From the NCBI GenBank assembly GCA_963920635.1, contig OY987298.1, positions 58,941,949-59,005,948 of the forward strand: 64,000 nt of DNA, read 5' to 3'. The stretch is from Pseudeuparius sepicola (Eukaryota; Arthropoda; Insecta; Coleoptera; Anthribidae). Below, in pieces: positions 1-11,324 of this stretch; within the stretch, counting starts at the first letter, position 1, and each line of letters starts with the position of its first letter. The notes beneath the pieces are model-generated. The model was not told where the DNA came from. It was given only the letters and a program-made list of their open reading frames with translations, and ran no database searches. Both the position numbers and the translations under genes were made by a program.

Positions 1-452
1 GTCCTTGCTGAAAATGGCGAAGATCCGACTAAAAACAACGTCGGCGGTGGGAAAGGGTAGTTTTTTACTTATGAGACTTTTTCAACGTCCTTGTGAAAAC
101 GGCGAAAATCGGACCAGAAAAAATGTGGTTATCATTTTTTTTCCTAAAGGGATGCAGGGGGTAGATTTGTCAGGCAAATTTTTTCAACCGCGGCTTGATG
201 CATCTGGGATAATTTTGAACGTCCTTGCTGAAAATGACCAGGACTCGACCAAAAACAACTTCGGGGCTGGGAAGGGGTAGTTTTTTGCCTGGCAATTTTT
301 TCACTTCTGAGACTCTTTTGAACGTTCTTGTGAAAACGGCGAAATTCGGAGCAGAAACAATGGAGTTATCAATTTTTTTCCTTAAAGGGATGCAGGGGGT
401 AGTTTTGTCCGCCAAATTTTTTCAAACGCGGATTGGTGCGTCTAGAATAATT
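1..452. repeat. Dimeric tandem satellite, two monomers of about 220-230 bp
   Basis: Two head-to-tail units begin with GTCCTTGCTGAAAATG at 1 and 221. Each holds a half-unit starting GTCCTTGTGAAAACGGCG or GTTCTTGTGAAAACGGCG (86 and 324) and shares the words GGGATGCAGGGGGTAG and AAATTTTTTCAA. The alternating half-units make it a dimeric satellite. The array starts before the window, so only its right end is seen, fading near 452. Open frames in it are by-products of the repeat; no protein is proposed. Confidence 0.85.
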
Positions 453-482
453 TAACCTAACCTATTAGGTACTAACTGTCGA

Positions 483-766
483 ATTCCGACTTATAAGTCG
501 GAATTCCGACTTGTAAGTCGGAATGACCTTATTCCGACTTATAAGTCGGAATTCCGAGATGTAAGTCGGAATTCCGACTTATAAGTCAGAATTCCGACTT
601 GTAAGTCGGAATTCCGACTTACAAGTCGGAATGACCTTATTCCGACTTATAAGTCGGAATTCCGAGATGTAAGTCGGAATTCCGAGTTGTAAGTCGGAAT
701 GACCTTATTCCGACTTATAAGTCGGAATTCCGAGATGTAAGTCGGAATTCCGACTTATAAGTCGGA
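483..766. repeat. Palindromic minisatellite: 13 units of 20 bp plus three 8-bp spacers
   Basis: Thirteen copies of a 20-bp unit (consensus ATTCCGACTTATAAGTCGGA, self-complementary over TTCCGACTTATAAGTCGGAA) run head to tail. The spacer ATGACCTT interrupts after units 2, 7 and 10, which gives a higher-order pattern of 2+5+3+3 units. Variants are limited to the centre (CTTATAAG, CTTGTAAG, GATGTAAG, CTTACAAG) and recur in order, so blocks were duplicated together. Each unit could extrude as a small cruciform. No coding function is visible. Confidence 0.93.
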
Positions 767-2158
767 ATTTAGTTCGGGAAAAAAATATTTGCAAGGTGGC
801 CCTTCTACGCTTTCGTAGATTCGTATTCAGCGGGGTCAAAATATTCTAAAAACGTTGTTTCCCCAATTGTTACATGAAAAATGCTTCTTACATTGTTCTT
901 TTTTGAAAACGTGCTTGTCTACTTTACGTAGGTATTGTAAAAAATTGCAACTTTTTCAACAAGTTTTTCCAACATTTTTTAAAATTAATTTCAAAACATT
1001 TCATGTTTTTAAAGGTAAGTAAATTTTAGTAGTTACCGAAAGTCACGTGACCTTGTACGAGTTAAAATTATTGCTTATGGGACAGTTAAATTTTAAACAG
1101 TCCTGCAACAAAATGTTTTCCTTATTATGCGGACTTTCTTTGTCACACTGTATTGTATATGTACCCTCCTGTTGCTAAAAAAAAAACAAAAGGCATGATA
1201 TTGACAAGGCCGTGCTGTGAACTCCGATGCTGTGAAATATTATTTGTTCTTCAAAGTTATAAAAATCCTGCCGTACATTTTAATGAACAAGCGCGTCTGA
1301 TTTTCCTATATCGCAATACACAAATAGATATGTATTATGTGAAAAATGTTTTATGCAAATATGGCAGATATAATGTGAGACCCTTTAAAAGGACATAAGT
1401 ATTACTTATTTTAAGTTTTAAAGGAAATTTCTAATTTTTACATGGCATGCTGTCGTCGTTAAAAAATTGCAAATAATGTATTCGTTAACCCGTTAGTATT
1501 TTCTTTATAGGCAAAATTGAAGTTTTTGAGTAAGGAGTAATTCCTAGATGTTGGAATAATTTTAATAATTCATTATTATTACTATATTGAGCCAATAATT
1601 GTTGAGGCAAGCAAGATTTCCTTGTGTTCTTCATTTAAATGTATTTGTTGACGGGTACACCATAAGCACACAGCGGGAAGATATAACATATATTATCTAC
1701 CGTATCAAATTCGTTATCTGATACTTTTCTTAATTTTAAGGAATGCTTCCGAAATATACAAACAACAGTTAACTGCCGGATGCTTGAGAGATCTTAACGA
1801 CTCGTGCCTTATACCATTCTCTTCTGCTTAATGTATAAGATAATTCGTGTAAATAATGTCGATATTTGCCTTGCAGTTATTGCTCCTTTGTCCGGTCGAA
1901 AATTCTTATTGAGGTTAAAATATATTAGTTTACCCTTCGGTTTATCATGGCAATTTTGACAGTATTTAAGACGAATGGCTCGTGCGGTTTACATTGGAAA
2001 TTGTGTTAGTAGTGTTATTTAAGAAAGTTTATTGACGGCCACTGTTATTGGGACAGTTATTGTCACAACGCGAGCCCTTTGAGAAACTTATAGATAAACA
2101 TCCGAACAGGTTTTCTTGATTCCGATAGGTAGATAGGTACACATAAGAAACATAGGTA
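767..2158. other. AT-rich stretch, no gene seen
   Basis: Low-complexity AT-rich DNA with only short open frames. The 81-codon frame at 1153-1398 has no recognisable motif. No RNA gene and no clear repeat boundary was found. Confidence 0.6.
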
Positions 2159-2872
2159 GAGGAAAGTCCCCGAATTTCGGATACTAGATATATACTTTAA
2201 ATTTACTAAGTATTTATTATACAGAAGTTTTTTATTTCTTTTTTCATATAAGCATATGAAACGTGTTATAATGAAACAAAATTTATTATCAGAAGAATTT
2301 TACTACATTTCTTTTTTCCAAGAAAACGACGGTATATGAATTCGGTAGATACATTTTGGTACGACTGAAAAAAGGTTCTTAATTTCGGACACTGTATCCG
2401 AAATTAAGAGACTAGTTTATACAAAAGTCGCATACATACGTTTTTTCTGGCTTTTTTATTAGCTTGTTTGATGTAATTTCCAATGTTTCGGCACCTTTCC
2501 ATTTTTTAGGTTAGAGTAATGCAGTATTTTAATTTTTGAAATTTGGTTAATGGTCACTAGTAGATATACCCGCTTAATTATTATATCACTTACCTAAGAC
2601 ACAAACACATTAATTCTGGAACGATTATTTAAAAGCTCTACACACAGCTCAAACCGCAACTGAACATAAAACTGCGCCATGCAATTTGGAAGTTTGGAGC
2701 TGCCATCTAATGGAGAGATGTTGTACCACCACAATATTGCATATAGGGGGCTTAATTTGACTTGTTGCTTTATACTCGTATAAGGTGGGGTTTCAATTTA
2801 TAACAACAGATGGTTTCTTAGATACCACTATTCGAAATTGGGAAACAATCAGAAATTAGGCGACTTTCCACT
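2159..2872. mobile_element. Foldback/MITE-like element with GAAAGTC... termini
   Basis: The left end GAGGAAAGTCCCCGAATTTC is matched in inverse orientation at 2850-2872 (right end read inward: AGTGGAAAGTCGCCTAATTT). Inside lies a second inverted pair around 2376-2412 (CTTAATTTCGGACAC and its reverse, separated by a few bases), resembling subterminal transposase sites. No transposase is encoded, so this is probably a non-autonomous DNA transposon of about 0.7 kb. The superfamily is not determined. Confidence 0.5.
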
Positions 2873-2972
2873 ACTAGTATTAGGTACAATGACGTCAGAA
2901 CCCATAGACAGGTTTGTTTTAATAAACGCTTGACGCCCAGAACTAATCACAATCTAAGCGCTCCATTAAATT

Positions 2973-3060
2973 ATTCCGAAAACGTCGCGAGATTGTCAGA
3001 AATTGCCCCTTTTTGTCGAGCCGTAGCGAACTTATTTCGACTCTGGGCTCGGAGGCTGGC
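2973..3060 (+). repeat. Dispersed repeat shared with 7906-7985 (inverted)
   Basis: The stretch with CCGAAAAC, GTCAGAAATTGCCC and a GTCGAGC/GCCGAGC word matches, as reverse complement, the inner part of the 1-kb TIR element at 7550-8557. It is a diverged second copy or a solo fragment of that element. The sequence to about 3960 holds only short open frames. Confidence 0.55.
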
Positions 3061-5204
3061 GCCGTTAGACCATCCCCCGAGTCATCAGGTGAGGTTCCGA
3101 TGCTTCCGGCGCCCCCAAACAAGAAAACGCATGCGATATCTTAGTGTGATTCTGGAGGAACTATAACCGGGAATCACCGGGTGTATAGTTGGTTGATGGT
3201 TGACTTTCTGTCTTTGTTTGTAGCATGTTTTTAGAGTAGTATGGATATATTTATTTAATCTTGGAGTCAAAATAAAGGGCATTTTAACAATGGGGCACCA
3301 CGTCTATAGGTTTTGACGTGATTGATTAGGTATTTTTTTAATGTGGCGCTTTAGTGATGACGGTAATGTTGACTTTTGTCAATTGAGATGGAAGATATTA
3401 TATCCGCATGTCAGAGTTTGTATCAATATCAATGTTTCTATAACATAACAACACTATACTGAAAAAAGTACGCCTTGGGTAAATACTCCTCAAATGAACA
3501 GAAAAGGCTGTGTCCTGTTCAGTGGCTCACACGGAAAAAATCTTTTGGGGAACGGTCAAAAAGTATTATTGAAAATCTCCATTGTCGTAGCTTGCCAACT
3601 TTCTCCAGGGAGGGGGGGGGAGGGTTCGCAAAATAAAAAAAATAAGTGGAATTTTCGTGTTCAAAAACTGCACCAGGCAAAAATATTACGTAAGTCAATT
3701 GGCGGTATTCTGTTACTGATTTTTTAACGGGTATTCAAGTAGAAAATGTATCAAAAACATCCTGCTGGGCGGCGATTGGCGTGAATTGGCGCAGTACATT
3801 TGGGGGACTTGGCCTTGGCCCCACGCCCCCTGTGGGTGCGCCACTGGTCCTGCTACTTCCTCTAAATAGGAAGAGTAGAGTGGGGCCAAAGGACATAAAA
3901 GCAAATAAATAAATTTTTACTATTTTTTCTTTAATACAGCAAAATTTTAGGAACAAAAATATACAGGGTGTCCCGTAACCATTTCGACAAGGTTCTATGG
4001 GATGTTTCTATAAGGCCAAAATATAGCGATTAAACCAAACATGCCTTATCCGAATGTTGCTCCTATTCTATCTACAGGGAGCTAAACTTGAAAAATAATT
4101 TTCGATTTTTGCGTTAGTTTGGTGTCCAATATCGACAATTTCAACAGAAGATAATTATACCTCATTCATATTTACACCCCTTTAATTTTTGCTACAAAAT
4201 GTTATAAATTTAAATAAAAGATAAACGAAATACGTAATAGACAAGGGTGGAAGCAAACGGTGAACATTTTGAGAATTTATTATAATTTGTTTTATCGATT
4301 TTATAATAAACTAGTAAACATTCTAGTTTCGGTTTTCTTTCTTTAACGTTGTTATTTAAAATTCCATCGAGTGAAGATGCGTTGCCCATAGCAGAAAATA
4401 AAAAGTGCAAATATTTTAAAAGCAATTTGGAAAAAATGGCGGAAGGTGCACGGAATGTAAAGCGAATTACCACAATTCGTGCATGTGCAATCCGAATAAC
4501 TGGACTAAAAATCGTCAGCGGTGGTAAATTTCTTGTAGAATGTCCGAGGTGCATTAAGGTTAAAGAATTATAGAAGAACATTTTGTAAATCTTGATGAAA
4601 ATGGAATGGACGAAGAAAATCTTCCTAGAGAAACTGGTTGACAGTGAAAAAATCCGTTTCAGCTAGGTAAAGAAACCAAAAAACAATAAATTTCATCGAT
4701 GGCACTGGCAACATCGCAGGTGAAAGATGTGGCCGAAAATATGGGTTGGTAGAAGGAGATTAGTAGTTCAAATGCACCTCAAATGTCAACTTCACTGACA
4801 ATATTGACAGATGTCACCAACGTCAACGCTAAAAAAATGGAAATATCCAAGAGAGCCATAAGGACATAAAGCTCCAAATAACGGCGAGGGCAAAAAAGCT
4901 AAAGATTATGTCTCTCAGAAATTAAACGAGTGCCATGCTGAAATCGGAACTAATAACCAGCAGTAAGAATTGCCATCGAATATAGAGAATATACGACCAC
5001 TGAACCAACAGAAGAACAAACATCAAACAAATTAGACCAGATCTGGAGCAAGTGGATAACTACAACAACCTTTCCAACACCGAAGAAAACTGGACTTTGG
5101 TTCAACATCGCAAACTAAAGTTTAATAATTCCGAAAAAGAAAGTAAGAGACCTGAACCAAGGTGAGGAACTGGTGAAAATACAATAGGACTCATTGATAC
5201 CCAG

Positions 5205-5420
5205 AAGAGCCCTGATACTGCATGGATGTTTGTTTCTGGCTTGGACCCAAAGACTGATGCAAATGAGGTGTTGAGCTACTTGCGAACACTTAAACTTGAA
5301 GAGAGATGCACATTGGAGAAAATGAAGAGTAAAAAGGACATATAAAAGTTCATTCAAGTTGGAAGTACCTAGACGTAAGAAGCAAGCACTGATATATGGC
5401 CGACAGGTGTACTGATAAAC
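5205..5420 (+). pseudogene. LINE ORF1 C-terminal remnant
   Basis: One frame around 5215 reads TAWMFVSGLDPKTDANEVLS and continues with a lysine-rich stretch into a KKQALIYGRQVY-like end after a frame change. This resembles the C-terminal half of ORF1 RNA-binding proteins of insect LINEs, and it lies just upstream of the endonuclease, as expected. Stops and frameshifts surround it. It cannot encode a working protein. Confidence 0.5.
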
Positions 5421-5476
5421 CATTTTCTCATTCTACAACGACGCAGCCCTCAGAAATCAAGAGGTCCCAAGGTTGA

Positions 5477-6030
5477 ATGAGGATTTTTCACCCGAATGCA
5501 CAGTCACTGAGAAATAAGTCAAATGAGGTGGAGGCTTTTTTAATCGACAAATATCTGGACATAGTATGCCTTAGCGAGCACTGTCCAGAAACTACAAGAA
5601 CTCAATTTAAGGGTGGTGGATCGGCAATCTTCCTGGCCTCCCATTTTGGTCTTGGACATAAAGTTTTGAAGCAGTTCAATTAATTCAACATAGAAAAATG
5701 TATCTGTACTGAACCCTATAATATCGTTGCCTTAGCTACTTACAGATCGCATTCTGGTTTTGACACTTTCTTAAGTGGCCTTGAGTGTATTTTATACCCT
5801 GTTGATAATAGAAATAGGTTCATTATAGGGGGGATTTTAACGTTCGTTTCGGCATAGGCTGAATGCAGCCACCTTTGTGGTGTTATGAGTTTTTTTCGTT
5901 TCTTTCCAGTAACAACAAAGGCTGCAAGAAGAAACAACTGTCTTGATAATGTTTTCCTTAACTTTGGCTCCAACAACTTTACCGCTACTGTTCTAGAAAC
6001 TTACCTCTCAGACCTCAAGGGCCTGTTAGT
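5477..6030 (+). pseudogene. LINE AP-endonuclease domain, frameshifted
   Basis: The 68-codon frame at 5477-5683 has the typical opening of an insect LINE endonuclease (HPNAQSLRNKSNEVEAFL, then DIVCLSEHC). After a frame change the domain continues with NIVALATYRSHSGFDTFLSG and IIGGxFN-like residues (5690-5850), where the Asp of the usual GDFN motif is changed by a frameshift. Then comes RRNNCLDNVFLNFGSN (5928-5976). In life this domain nicks target DNA for reverse transcription. Here it is decayed. Confidence 0.75.
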
Positions 6031-6299
6031 TAAGGCGAAATTGGTACAAGCGCAAAAGGTTAAAGCTGCCAAGAGAATCCCAAGACCAATAACTGTACAG
6101 GGTAAACATAAGTTTTTCTGCCTTGCTAAAAATATTAACTTTAATTTCATACATATCATAAAATAAATTACTTATATTACGTTATAAATTTACTTCCAAA
6201 AGCTTTTAAGGGAGCATTTTCCCTTAAATCTTACATCGCAAGGAACACATCTAATTATTCTATAAATTTGTTTGACGATGATCTAAAGGCCATGCGTAA

Positions 6300-7345
6300 T
6301 CATCTGCAGTTACTTACTGATTTATATAGAACCCTTCATTCTTCAGAGTTAATAGAATAGAAGATATAGGAAGAATAAATCCTTTTAGGTTATTTTATAG
6401 GGTTTGCATTATGAACGCTAAAAAGCAGGCAGACAATAAATTAATAAAGATTGTTACTAACCCTGTTAGATACATGTGGCAAATATTAAATGGGCATACA
6501 GACATCCCCAACGAAAGCAACAAGGTGATAGAAACATTTCCCCTGATGAATTTAACAACTTTTTTTTTATAAAGATTGCTAATAATATACAAAAATATAT
6601 TAAGGGTACCAAGACAGATCCTGTAGGGGCTGTTCAAAGAATACTAAACAATAGACCTGAGCTGAATTTGTTTGTTTTTGAAATATATTCTGTTTAATAA
6701 TACTGACACCTTGGACAAATTTATTTAGCCATTGCTTTAAAGATTGTGTGTTTCCTGATGCTCGTCATCACACCCATCTTTAAGAAAGGCGATAGGGGAG
6801 ATGTGTTCAACTATAACTATACACATTTCAATTCTTCCGGTTTTTTTTGAAGATTCTTGCAAAGTGCATGGCTGTTAAAATGTTCCAGTTTTTTGAGGCA
6901 TATATAATATTTTTACTGATTCTCAATTGATTTCCGTAGAAATCGCGGCACGTCTATGGGAATACTTGATCTTGTTGGGAACGTACTAGACTCCTTCACA
7001 TTTGCTGATCGGATCGTTGCTGCAGCCGGTGTTAGGGAGGCACATTCGAAGGCCGAGGATTGATTTTCTGCAAAAAATGCAAAAGACTGCAAAAAATGCA
7101 AAAGACTGTGCGCTTCTTGGGAGTCAACATTGATCCTAGACCGAGGTGGAGCTCTCGCATATAAATTTTTTAATCGGTAAATTTAGTTCCAATATTTTCG
7201 TACCATGAAATCTGTCTCACTGCATAACGTTGTATGTACTAAGGCTGGTCTACTTTTCTTTATATAACAGCCATATTCAATATGCAATATTGGCTTGGGG
7301 TCATGTAAGCGGCGTAACTCAAGTGTTTAAACTTCAACGCAGGGC
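6300..7345 (+). pseudogene. LINE reverse transcriptase, decayed and internally deleted
   Basis: The linker between endonuclease and RT is seen at 6411-6640 (MNAKKQADNKLIKI, then PDEFNNFFF). The RT fingers start near 6770 with TPIFKKGDRGDVFNYN, followed by QFFEAYNIF- and RRNRGTSMGILDLVGN-like text across several frames (6880-6980). The palm with the catalytic Asp pair is missing. Next are FLGVNIDPR (7110-7137) and the C-terminal NIQYAILAWGHVSG and RRAIRLI (7270-7358). A short tandem duplication of TGCAAAAAATGCAAAAGAC lies at 7072-7107. Confidence 0.75.
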
Positions 7346-7359
7346 GATTAGACTTATAG

Positions 7360-7536
7360 CGTTGACTGACGTATTAATAAAGACTGCTCACGGCTGTCAT
7401 GTTTGACAGTTCTCTGGCTCACCATGCGCTTCCCGGAGACAAAATACAATGCAAAATACATTGTTGACCATAGGCGCCATCTGTTTTCCAGGACATGAAG
7501 CTATAGCCGTGAGAAGTCTTATTAATACAGTCAACG
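7360..7536. mobile_element. 177-bp MITE with 7-bp target duplication, in the LINE
   Basis: The termini CGTTGACTG and CAGTCAACG are perfect inverted repeats, and the inverted similarity continues (TATTAATAAAGACTGCTCACGGCT against the right end). CTTATAG occurs immediately on both sides (7353-7359 and 7537-7543). Removing the element and one CTTATAG restores the LINE reading frame RRAIRLIVQ across the junction, which independently confirms both ends. A second, partial copy lies inverted at 63448-63542. There is no coding capacity. A 7-bp duplication is unusual; the superfamily is open. Confidence 0.88.
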
Positions 7537-7549
7537 CTTATAGTCCAAG

Positions 7550-8557
7550 AGCCGGCCGCACAATTTAACTCTCATAAGATTATAGAATAAGATGTTATGT
7601 AAAATGTAAAGAGTATATTTCTTTACTTGAAGTGAGTAGGTTGCCTCAGATAATATGGGCTCAATCATTGTTAAATTTCTTAATTGGGTCTTGAACTTTC
7701 CTACAGTAGGTACCGAAAGAAACCTCGAAAATCCGATATTTAACCAAGTTTCCCGACTCCCGATTTTCAAGTTTCGAGAAACGGGACAACTGTAGAATTA
7801 GCAAAATTGACGGGAAATCCTGAGGAACCGCTCTTAGAAATTGCGTGATTTTTTTCTCATTTTTTTGATTTTTCAGGGGCACTCGTAAAAATTAAAAAAT
7901 TCGGACCCCAGAGACCAGAGGCAAAATAACTTAGCTGTAGCTCGGCGAAAAAGGGCAATTTCTGACGGTTTTCGGACTTTGGCTTTTAGGTGACGGGAAA
8001 TGCCGACCAATAACGTAAAAAAATCGTCCCACCTGCGTTGGTCGTTTTTTTCGCAGAAAATCCTTAATAACTCGAAAACGGGAAATAATTTACCTGAAAA
8101 AGTTTCGTTAAATATGTTGACCCGTTCTCCGGCCATCTCGCCGTACCGTCAGATCTCCCGAAAAACGCCTTTGAAAATTTTTTTTCCTGGGCATCAAACG
8201 GTATAGGTATACGGCACTGGCTTCGCACACAACTCGCGTCCCCGAGGTCCAGACTTGCTCCGTCTTTCGCGCCATATTTAACAGCGGAGGATTTTCGGGG
8301 CCCCGAAAATACGCCTATCGGATTTCTAAAGGACCAAGGGGTTCTTTTTAATAATGCTCCATGGGCCTTCTTTCCTATTTTGTTCTATAATCATATTATG
8401 AGAGTAGATTTGCCTAAAAATTAACCACAACTTCTTTAAATAACAATGATCGGGATCGGGCCCATATTAATTGAGGCAACCTACACGCTTCACTGTCTAC
8501 ATTTTACATAACATCTTATTCTATAATTTTATGAGAGTTTAAATCATGCGGCCGGCT
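7550..8557. mobile_element. About 1-kb TIR element with AGCCGGCCGC termini, in the LINE
   Basis: The left end AGCCGGCCGCAC and right end ATGCGGCCGGCT start inverted arms of about 120-130 bp (7550-7675 against 8435-8557), sharing CTCATAAGATTATAGAATAA-like text and GGTTGCCTCA. The interior includes the dispersed repeat also found at 2973-3060. No transposase motif was seen. It sits between LINE codons for ...LIVQ and the LINE C-terminus. A target duplication was not evident, so the exact ends are approximate. Confidence 0.78.
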
Positions 8558-8589
8558 TTCATACTATTATAATATCTAGTTTGTCTTAC

Positions 8590-8860
8590 AGGGCAGACTG
8601 AAAGAATGCATTTATTCAAAATAAAATATTAACCTTTCCATCTTAGAAAATTTACTTCATGTCAGGAAAAACTTGAATCTTTATGTGATGCACCAAGATG
8701 GGCACGATCACGATACTATATAGGGCTAAGAGTAAAGTATATAGTACCCAGCCACAGGTTGAAGAAGTGTCGGGATGGTCTGGGCTGTTTGCCTATTCGT
8801 TTTCTTTTTAATAAGTTATCTGCTATGTTCAAGACTAAGGCCGGGGTTGCTAGTCCAGGA
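8590..8860 (+). pseudogene. LINE ORF2 C-terminus after the insertions
   Basis: Across frame changes the text reads ILTFPSL, then RYYIGLRVKYIVPSHRLKKC and FLFNKLSAMF. This matches the usual C-terminal tail of jockey/CR1-type ORF2 proteins (KILTLPS..., RL..., LFNKLP). It completes the ORF2 that ends at 7358 before the two inserted elements. The downstream 200 bases are 3' UTR, ending in the AATA/AAAT tail at 9073-9098. Confidence 0.65.
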
Positions 8861-9314
8861 CGCTTTTTACTCTTTTGAGTTCTTGAACTCGACCTTTTGA
8901 TCTGTTTGATCGAGTTTTGCAACTTGATCTTTTAATTTTTTTAGCGTTTAATCTGTCATGTATGTTTCTGTGTAATGTTAAACGACTTCTAGTTCTTACT
9001 TAGTAATACTTCCATTGTGTGAATACATTGTTGTTCTCTTTGACTTGAGTAAGTACAATTGTATACCAAGCGATAATAAATAAATAAATAAATAAACAAA
9101 TATTTGACAAGTTAGACAGTAACGGTAGTGCTCGGCAACAGCATATTCATAATTATGGACACAAAAAACATAAACTTTGAAATTTTATTATTATTTAATT
9201 ATTTTTCAAAGGAGCAATATTCGGATAAGGCATGTTTGGTTCAATCGCTCTATTTTGGCCTTAGGAACATATTATACATAGAGCCTTGTCGAAATAGTTA
9301 TGGGACACTTTTTA

Positions 9315-10812
9315 TATGAAATACTTTTAATTAAATACTTTTTTGATGGACTGTTTTAAAAACATTAAAATGAATTATTTATAAATAAATAATAAAATAA
9401 AATAAATATATAAATATGGGTTGTACTGGCTACCACCGAAAAGCAACTAACCTGCTTTCACTGTGTTTGTAATACATATTAGACTTGATAGAATATATAA
9501 AATTTAATTCATTCACATTTTTGTGGGATAGATAAAACTCTAAGTTCTAAAATTAACTCTTTATGATCACACCGAAATTCGGCGAATTCTCCAACAAAGT
9601 AAATTATTTGTTTAATCAAGCTATAAAGAATAACATGAAATAACTGCAAAATTATGTGTAAACAGGAGCTGGCGTAAATTTTTTATCCTCGATTATATAA
9701 GCAAGTATGTTAATTCTGAAATATCGGAAATCAAATTCACTTTCAACAATCCGGGCCAAAGATAAATAAATCGTAAGTAATTTCGGAGAAGAATTCCAAA
9801 CAGACGCTCGCCATGAATTGATTTGTTATGGTTAGGCTGGGTTAAGTGAGGCTAAACTTTTACTTCTGTTTCTCGTTTTTACCTGGTGCAGCCGGTCCAA
9901 AAAATACAGAGCTGTTAATACCATTGCGTGAAAACATTAGAATATGAAATTTAGAAAAAAATATACTTAATCCTTGACGTACTGATTTCATTCGCTAAAG
10001 GGAAGAACTGAACAACTGAAGTGAAAATATTTTTCTTTGGCCATTTCCACCCCTTCCCAATAGCAATTATTAGATATTCAAATTTCTGTCGACATTCGAA
10101 TCCGTTCGAAAGTTTTCTGTGGAACATACAGAAAAGACAAAAATTTCAATTGCAATCCATTATTTTTAGCGAGTAAACATTGTTTAGTTTTTTTTCCGAA
10201 AAATTAGTTTCAACCACGTAATGTGAAAGTAATTAAACTAAACTACTATCGTTTAAAATATAATAATTTTGTCTTGTATATTGTCTATACTGTTTCCCAT
10301 TTAGTTACTTTGTGCAGCACATGCACCATCAATTTTTTTTTATATCGCCTATGATCAAATGCCCTAAGGCAGGATACCATTTAATGATGGAAAATTCGAT
10401 TGTATAATTTCTGTTGAAAACTACGCGTGAAGGCGATTGGAACCTTATACCGTTTTCATGGTCTTAGTAACAAATTTGAGAAAAATCCCAGAAACAAAGT
10501 TGGTTGTGATTTATGATTGTTGCATTTGACAAGCAGAAACATCATTACAAATTTACCGAACAATTAAACCATTTAGAAGTTACGTCGCAAAAAGTTAATT
10601 TGCACAATTTGCACTTTTAAACTGCCTTATCATTATAGACTTTTATGAGCCTATGTTTATAAAAAATAACCCCCCTAAAAGCATTATTTCCAAATTTTTA
10701 CTTTAAAAAGTATACATACAAGAAGAAACACTACTGACAGAATTCGGCAGGGTCGCAAATATTATGTTGAATAAAGTTAGGTAAGTACTAATTTTTTTGT
10801 CGAGCCTATATG
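9315..10812. other. AT-rich intergenic DNA, no gene seen
   Basis: Apart from simple (AATA)n-like DNA near 9380-9415, nothing with coding or repeat structure was recognised. Confidence 0.55.
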
Positions 10813-11257
10813 CAGAGAGCACGTAAAGGTTGGAATAAATTCGGTAAAATGTTGTACTGTTCGATTAAAAATTAAGCCTGCTTAAAAATGGAACTGACCA
10901 AAAAATAACCACTATACAATGTAGGTACAGTCGTCTTATAAAGAAATGTCTAAAAATTTAATAATTTATATTAAATTTAAAATTTATGAATTTATGTAAT
11001 ATATTATTATTATTATTAATTTGCGTACCGATACAAGGAAAGTGCGTTCTTTTAAATGACTCTATCAAAAATAGTGGTTGCCATTTAAAAAATATATAGA
11101 TGACGTCATAGCTTGGTTAGTAATGACGTCAGAAAAACGACAAATATGTCAAAATATGCGCCTTTCAAAATTATGTTGGACGTGTCGAAGCGTTTTTTTT
11201 TAATCGCACAGTACAACATTTTACCGAATTTATTCCAACCTTTACGTGCTTTCTGTA
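10813..11257. repeat. Inverted repeat, about 60-bp arms
   Basis: 10813-10872 contains GCACGTAAAGGTTGGAATAA and GTAAAATGTTGTACTGT. The reverse complement returns at 11195-11257 nearly unchanged. A CACCCTGTATAAT word at 11308-11320 may be the true right terminus of a TACAGGGTG foldback, but no matching left terminus was found. The 67-codon frame on the minus strand here (11106-11309) lies in the repeat and shows no known domain. Confidence 0.55.
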
Positions 11258-11324
11258 GAATATTTTTTATTACCTGTATGTCAATTGGTCTCCCATCGGG
11301 TTTAATCACCCTGTATAATCTTCA

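Larger units (their letters stand above)
4340..9101 (+). mobile_element. Degenerate non-LTR retrotransposon (jockey/CR1-like LINE)
   Basis: Pieces occur in the order expected of a two-ORF LINE: an ORF1-like remnant (5205-5420), AP endonuclease (5477-6030), reverse transcriptase (6300-7345), ORF2 C-terminus (8590-8860) and a 3' tail of AATA/AAAT repeats (9073-9098). All are broken by stops and frameshifts, and the catalytic YADD region of the RT is missing between about 7080 and 7110. A MITE (7360-7536) and a 1-kb element (7550-8557) interrupt the C-terminal part. The 5' limit is uncertain. Assignment rests on reading the frames; the clade is inferred. Confidence 0.8.
3961..9314. mobile_element. 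Foldback element with TACAGGGTGTCCC terminus, split by a LINE
   Basis: The left arm (3962 to about 4070) reads TACAGGGTGTCCCGTAACC and is matched by the reverse complement of about 9205-9312 over some 107 bases with roughly 15 differences. Words such as AACATGCCTTATCCGAAT are identical. A second TACAGGG starts at 4073 in the same direction, 111 bp inside the end. The 5-kb interior is largely a degenerate LINE, so the original foldback was probably under 1 kb and was opened by the LINE insertion. Confidence 0.75.

Noticed and set aside
451..466. TAACCTAACC word resembling the insect telomere repeat TTAGG
   Set aside because: Only two units, at the edge of a satellite, so not a telomeric array.
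483..766. Regular palindromic repeats and spacers resembling a CRISPR array
   Set aside because: The spacers are identical 8-bp words, the repeats abut directly, and the surrounding DNA is eukaryotic.
4210..4581. 123-codon minus-strand frame and opposing 74-codon plus frame
   Set aside because: Overlapping frames at the 5' edge of the decayed LINE without a domain; neither is supported as a gene.
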